Part shown: one piece after another, positions 63,074 through 64,000 of the stretch
How positions within the stretch are numbered: position 1 is the stretch's first letter
Layout of the letters: the number at the start of each line of letters is the position of its first letter
Made by a program: the position numbers and the translations under genes
Origin: Halomonas urumqiensis
GTDB lineage: Bacteria; Pseudomonadota; Gammaproteobacteria; Pseudomonadales; Halomonadaceae
Direction of reading: 5' to 3'
Assembly (NCBI RefSeq): GCF_003028575.1
Contig: NZ_PYUD01000001.1
Coordinates: 1,178,001-1,242,000, forward strand
DNA length: 64,000 bases
The notes under the pieces: model-generated
The model's database searches: none
Seen by the model: the letters and a program-made list of their open reading frames with translations, nothing else
What the model was told of the DNA's origin: nothing

Positions 63074-64000
63074 TGATACTTCCGATGCCGACACCCCCGG
63101 CGGCCGCGCTGACCATGCTGGATCCATTCGGATTCGGGCGTGCGGCCGGTCGCTACTGGCGTGATGCCTTTGAGCGCAGCGTGCTGTACATGGATGTCAT
63201 GCGCGTTCGTGGCAACCAGTACCTGGAGCACCTCGAGCAGACCAAGCCCAGCGTGCTGGGCTTCGATACCGACGTATTGATGGATGGCCGGTCACTTCCG
63301 CGCCCGGTCAACTATGAACTACTGCGTATCGAGCCACCCGCCGGGGTTGCGACCGACCCGCTGATGCGTCCCTTCGTGGTGGTCGATCCTCGTGCCGGCC
63401 ACGGCCCGGGGATTGGTGGTTTCAAGCCCGACAGCGAGATCGGTGTGGCGCTACGCGCCGGTCACCCCTGCTATTTCATCGGTTTCCTGCCGTTTCCTGA
63501 GCCGGGCCAGACCGTCGAGGACGTGGTGGAGGCGGAAGTGGCTTTCCTGCGTCACATCGGCGAGTTGCATGCCGACAGCGCCGAGAAGCCCATGGTGGTG
63601 GGGAATTGTCAGGCGGGCTGGCAGATCATGATGGCCGCCTCCCTGGAGCCCGACCTTTTCGGCCCCATTCTGATCGCCGGTGCTCCTCTTTCCTACTGGG
63701 CCGGCGAGCGCGGCAATGCGCCGATGCGCTACACCGGTGGCATGTCCGGTGGTAGCTGGATGACCGCGCTGTTCAGCGACCTGGGCAATGGCCAGTTCGA
63801 TGGCGCCTGGCTGGTGCAGAACTTCGAACGCCTGAACCCGGCCAACACCTACTGGACCAAGCAGTACCGCCTGTATGCCAATGTCGACACCGAAGCGGAG
63901 CGCTACCTGGAGTTCGAACGTTGGTGGGGCGGCCATGTGGTACTGGGTGGCGAAGAAATACAGTACATCGTCGACAATCTGTTCGTCGGCAACCGGCTCT
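63073..64000 (+). CDS. DUF3141 / PHA-synthase-like protein (5' part)
   Basis: Open to the window end (309 codons seen), so truncated by the edge. Starts MILPMPTPPAAALTMLDPFGFG with AGGAG 6 bases upstream. The region resembles class I PHA synthases and DUF3141 proteins: MRPFVVVDPRAGHGPGIGGF, HPCYFIGFLPFPEPGQT, and an alpha/beta-hydrolase elbow GNCQAGWQIMMAA with Cys at the nucleophile position. Such genes often stand near acetate kinase and phosphotransacetylase; downstream context is not visible. Confidence 0.82.
   Translation, partial: MILPMPTPPAAALTMLDPFGFGRAAGRYWRDAFERSVLYMDVMRVRGNQYLEHLEQTKPSVLGFDTDVLMDGRSLPRPVNYELLRIEPPAGVATDPLMRPFVVVDPRAGHGPGIGGFKPDSEIGVALRAGHPCYFIGFLPFPEPGQTVEDVVEAEVAFLRHIGELHADSAEKPMVVGNCQAGWQIMMAASLEPDLFGPILIAGAPLSYWAGERGNAPMRYTGGMSGGSWMTALFSDLGNGQFDGAWLVQNFERLNPANTYWTKQYRLYANVDTEAERYLEFERWWGGHVVLGGEEIQYIVDNLFVGNRL

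Overview
The window looks like a chromosomal segment from a Halomonas-like member of the Halomonadaceae (Gammaproteobacteria). This rests on high GC content, very dense coding, gammaproteobacterial gene orders (accB-accC-prmA-dusB-fis-purH; proA-nadD-rsfS-rlmH-mrdA-mrdB-mltB-rlpA-dacA-ybeD-lipB), a PPi-type phosphofructokinase and family-typical proteins. There is no phage, transposase, integrase, CRISPR array or rRNA. Most of it is core genome; the interest lies in regulatory DNA and a few odd proteins.

Layout. 1-4550: pstSCAB phosphate importer behind a Pho box; phoU does not follow. 4600-6850: an arsenic locus with arsC-arsR reading right and an ACR3 arsenite pump reading left, each promoter carrying the same AT-rich dyad (putative ArsR operator), with a second Pho box in front of arsC. 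6900-13700: fatty-acid/acyl-CoA genes (thiolase, TetR regulator, acyl-CoA synthetase, SDR dehydrogenase, acyl-CoA dehydrogenase) with a shared TetR-type operator and a PsrA-type box. 14000-17750: accessory genes, including a secreted PepSY-like protein, a YafY-type HTH fused to a full glutathione S-transferase, an unknown membrane-anchored protein, a second ACR3-like permease and a small winged-helix protein.

17800-23970 (minus strand): a complete biotin operon bioB-F-H-C-D, then a tRNA-Leu(UAG), then bioA; two BirA-like boxes lie between bioB and the divergent comF. 24075-29900: comF, srkA, a secreted unknown, folE, folX, a small membrane protein and gabD. 30030-38320 (minus strand): dsbD, accB, accC, prmA, dusB, fis, purH. 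38475-45870: a DUF2333 protein, ppa, a kinase/phosphatase-like protein degenerate in both catalytic domains, PPi-phosphofructokinase, mpl and ubiX. 45960-49850: a LysE exporter, a DedA-PAP2 fusion and two overlapping membrane proteins with degenerate GGDEF-like domains.

50000-61600: proA, nadD, ribosome factors rsfS and rlmH, the rod-shape/peptidoglycan cluster (mrdA, mrdB, mltB, rlpA, dacA) and lipoate genes ybeD, lipB and convergent lipA. 61780-64000: a LysR regulator divergent from a 14-codon leader ORF coupled to a truncated DUF3141 (PHA-synthase-like) gene.

Two intergenic copies of a structured repeat of about 120 bp with nested inverted repeats (11.6 kb and 25.8 kb) and several short tandem repeats are the only repetitive DNA seen. 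All regulator-site assignments are pattern-based and untested.
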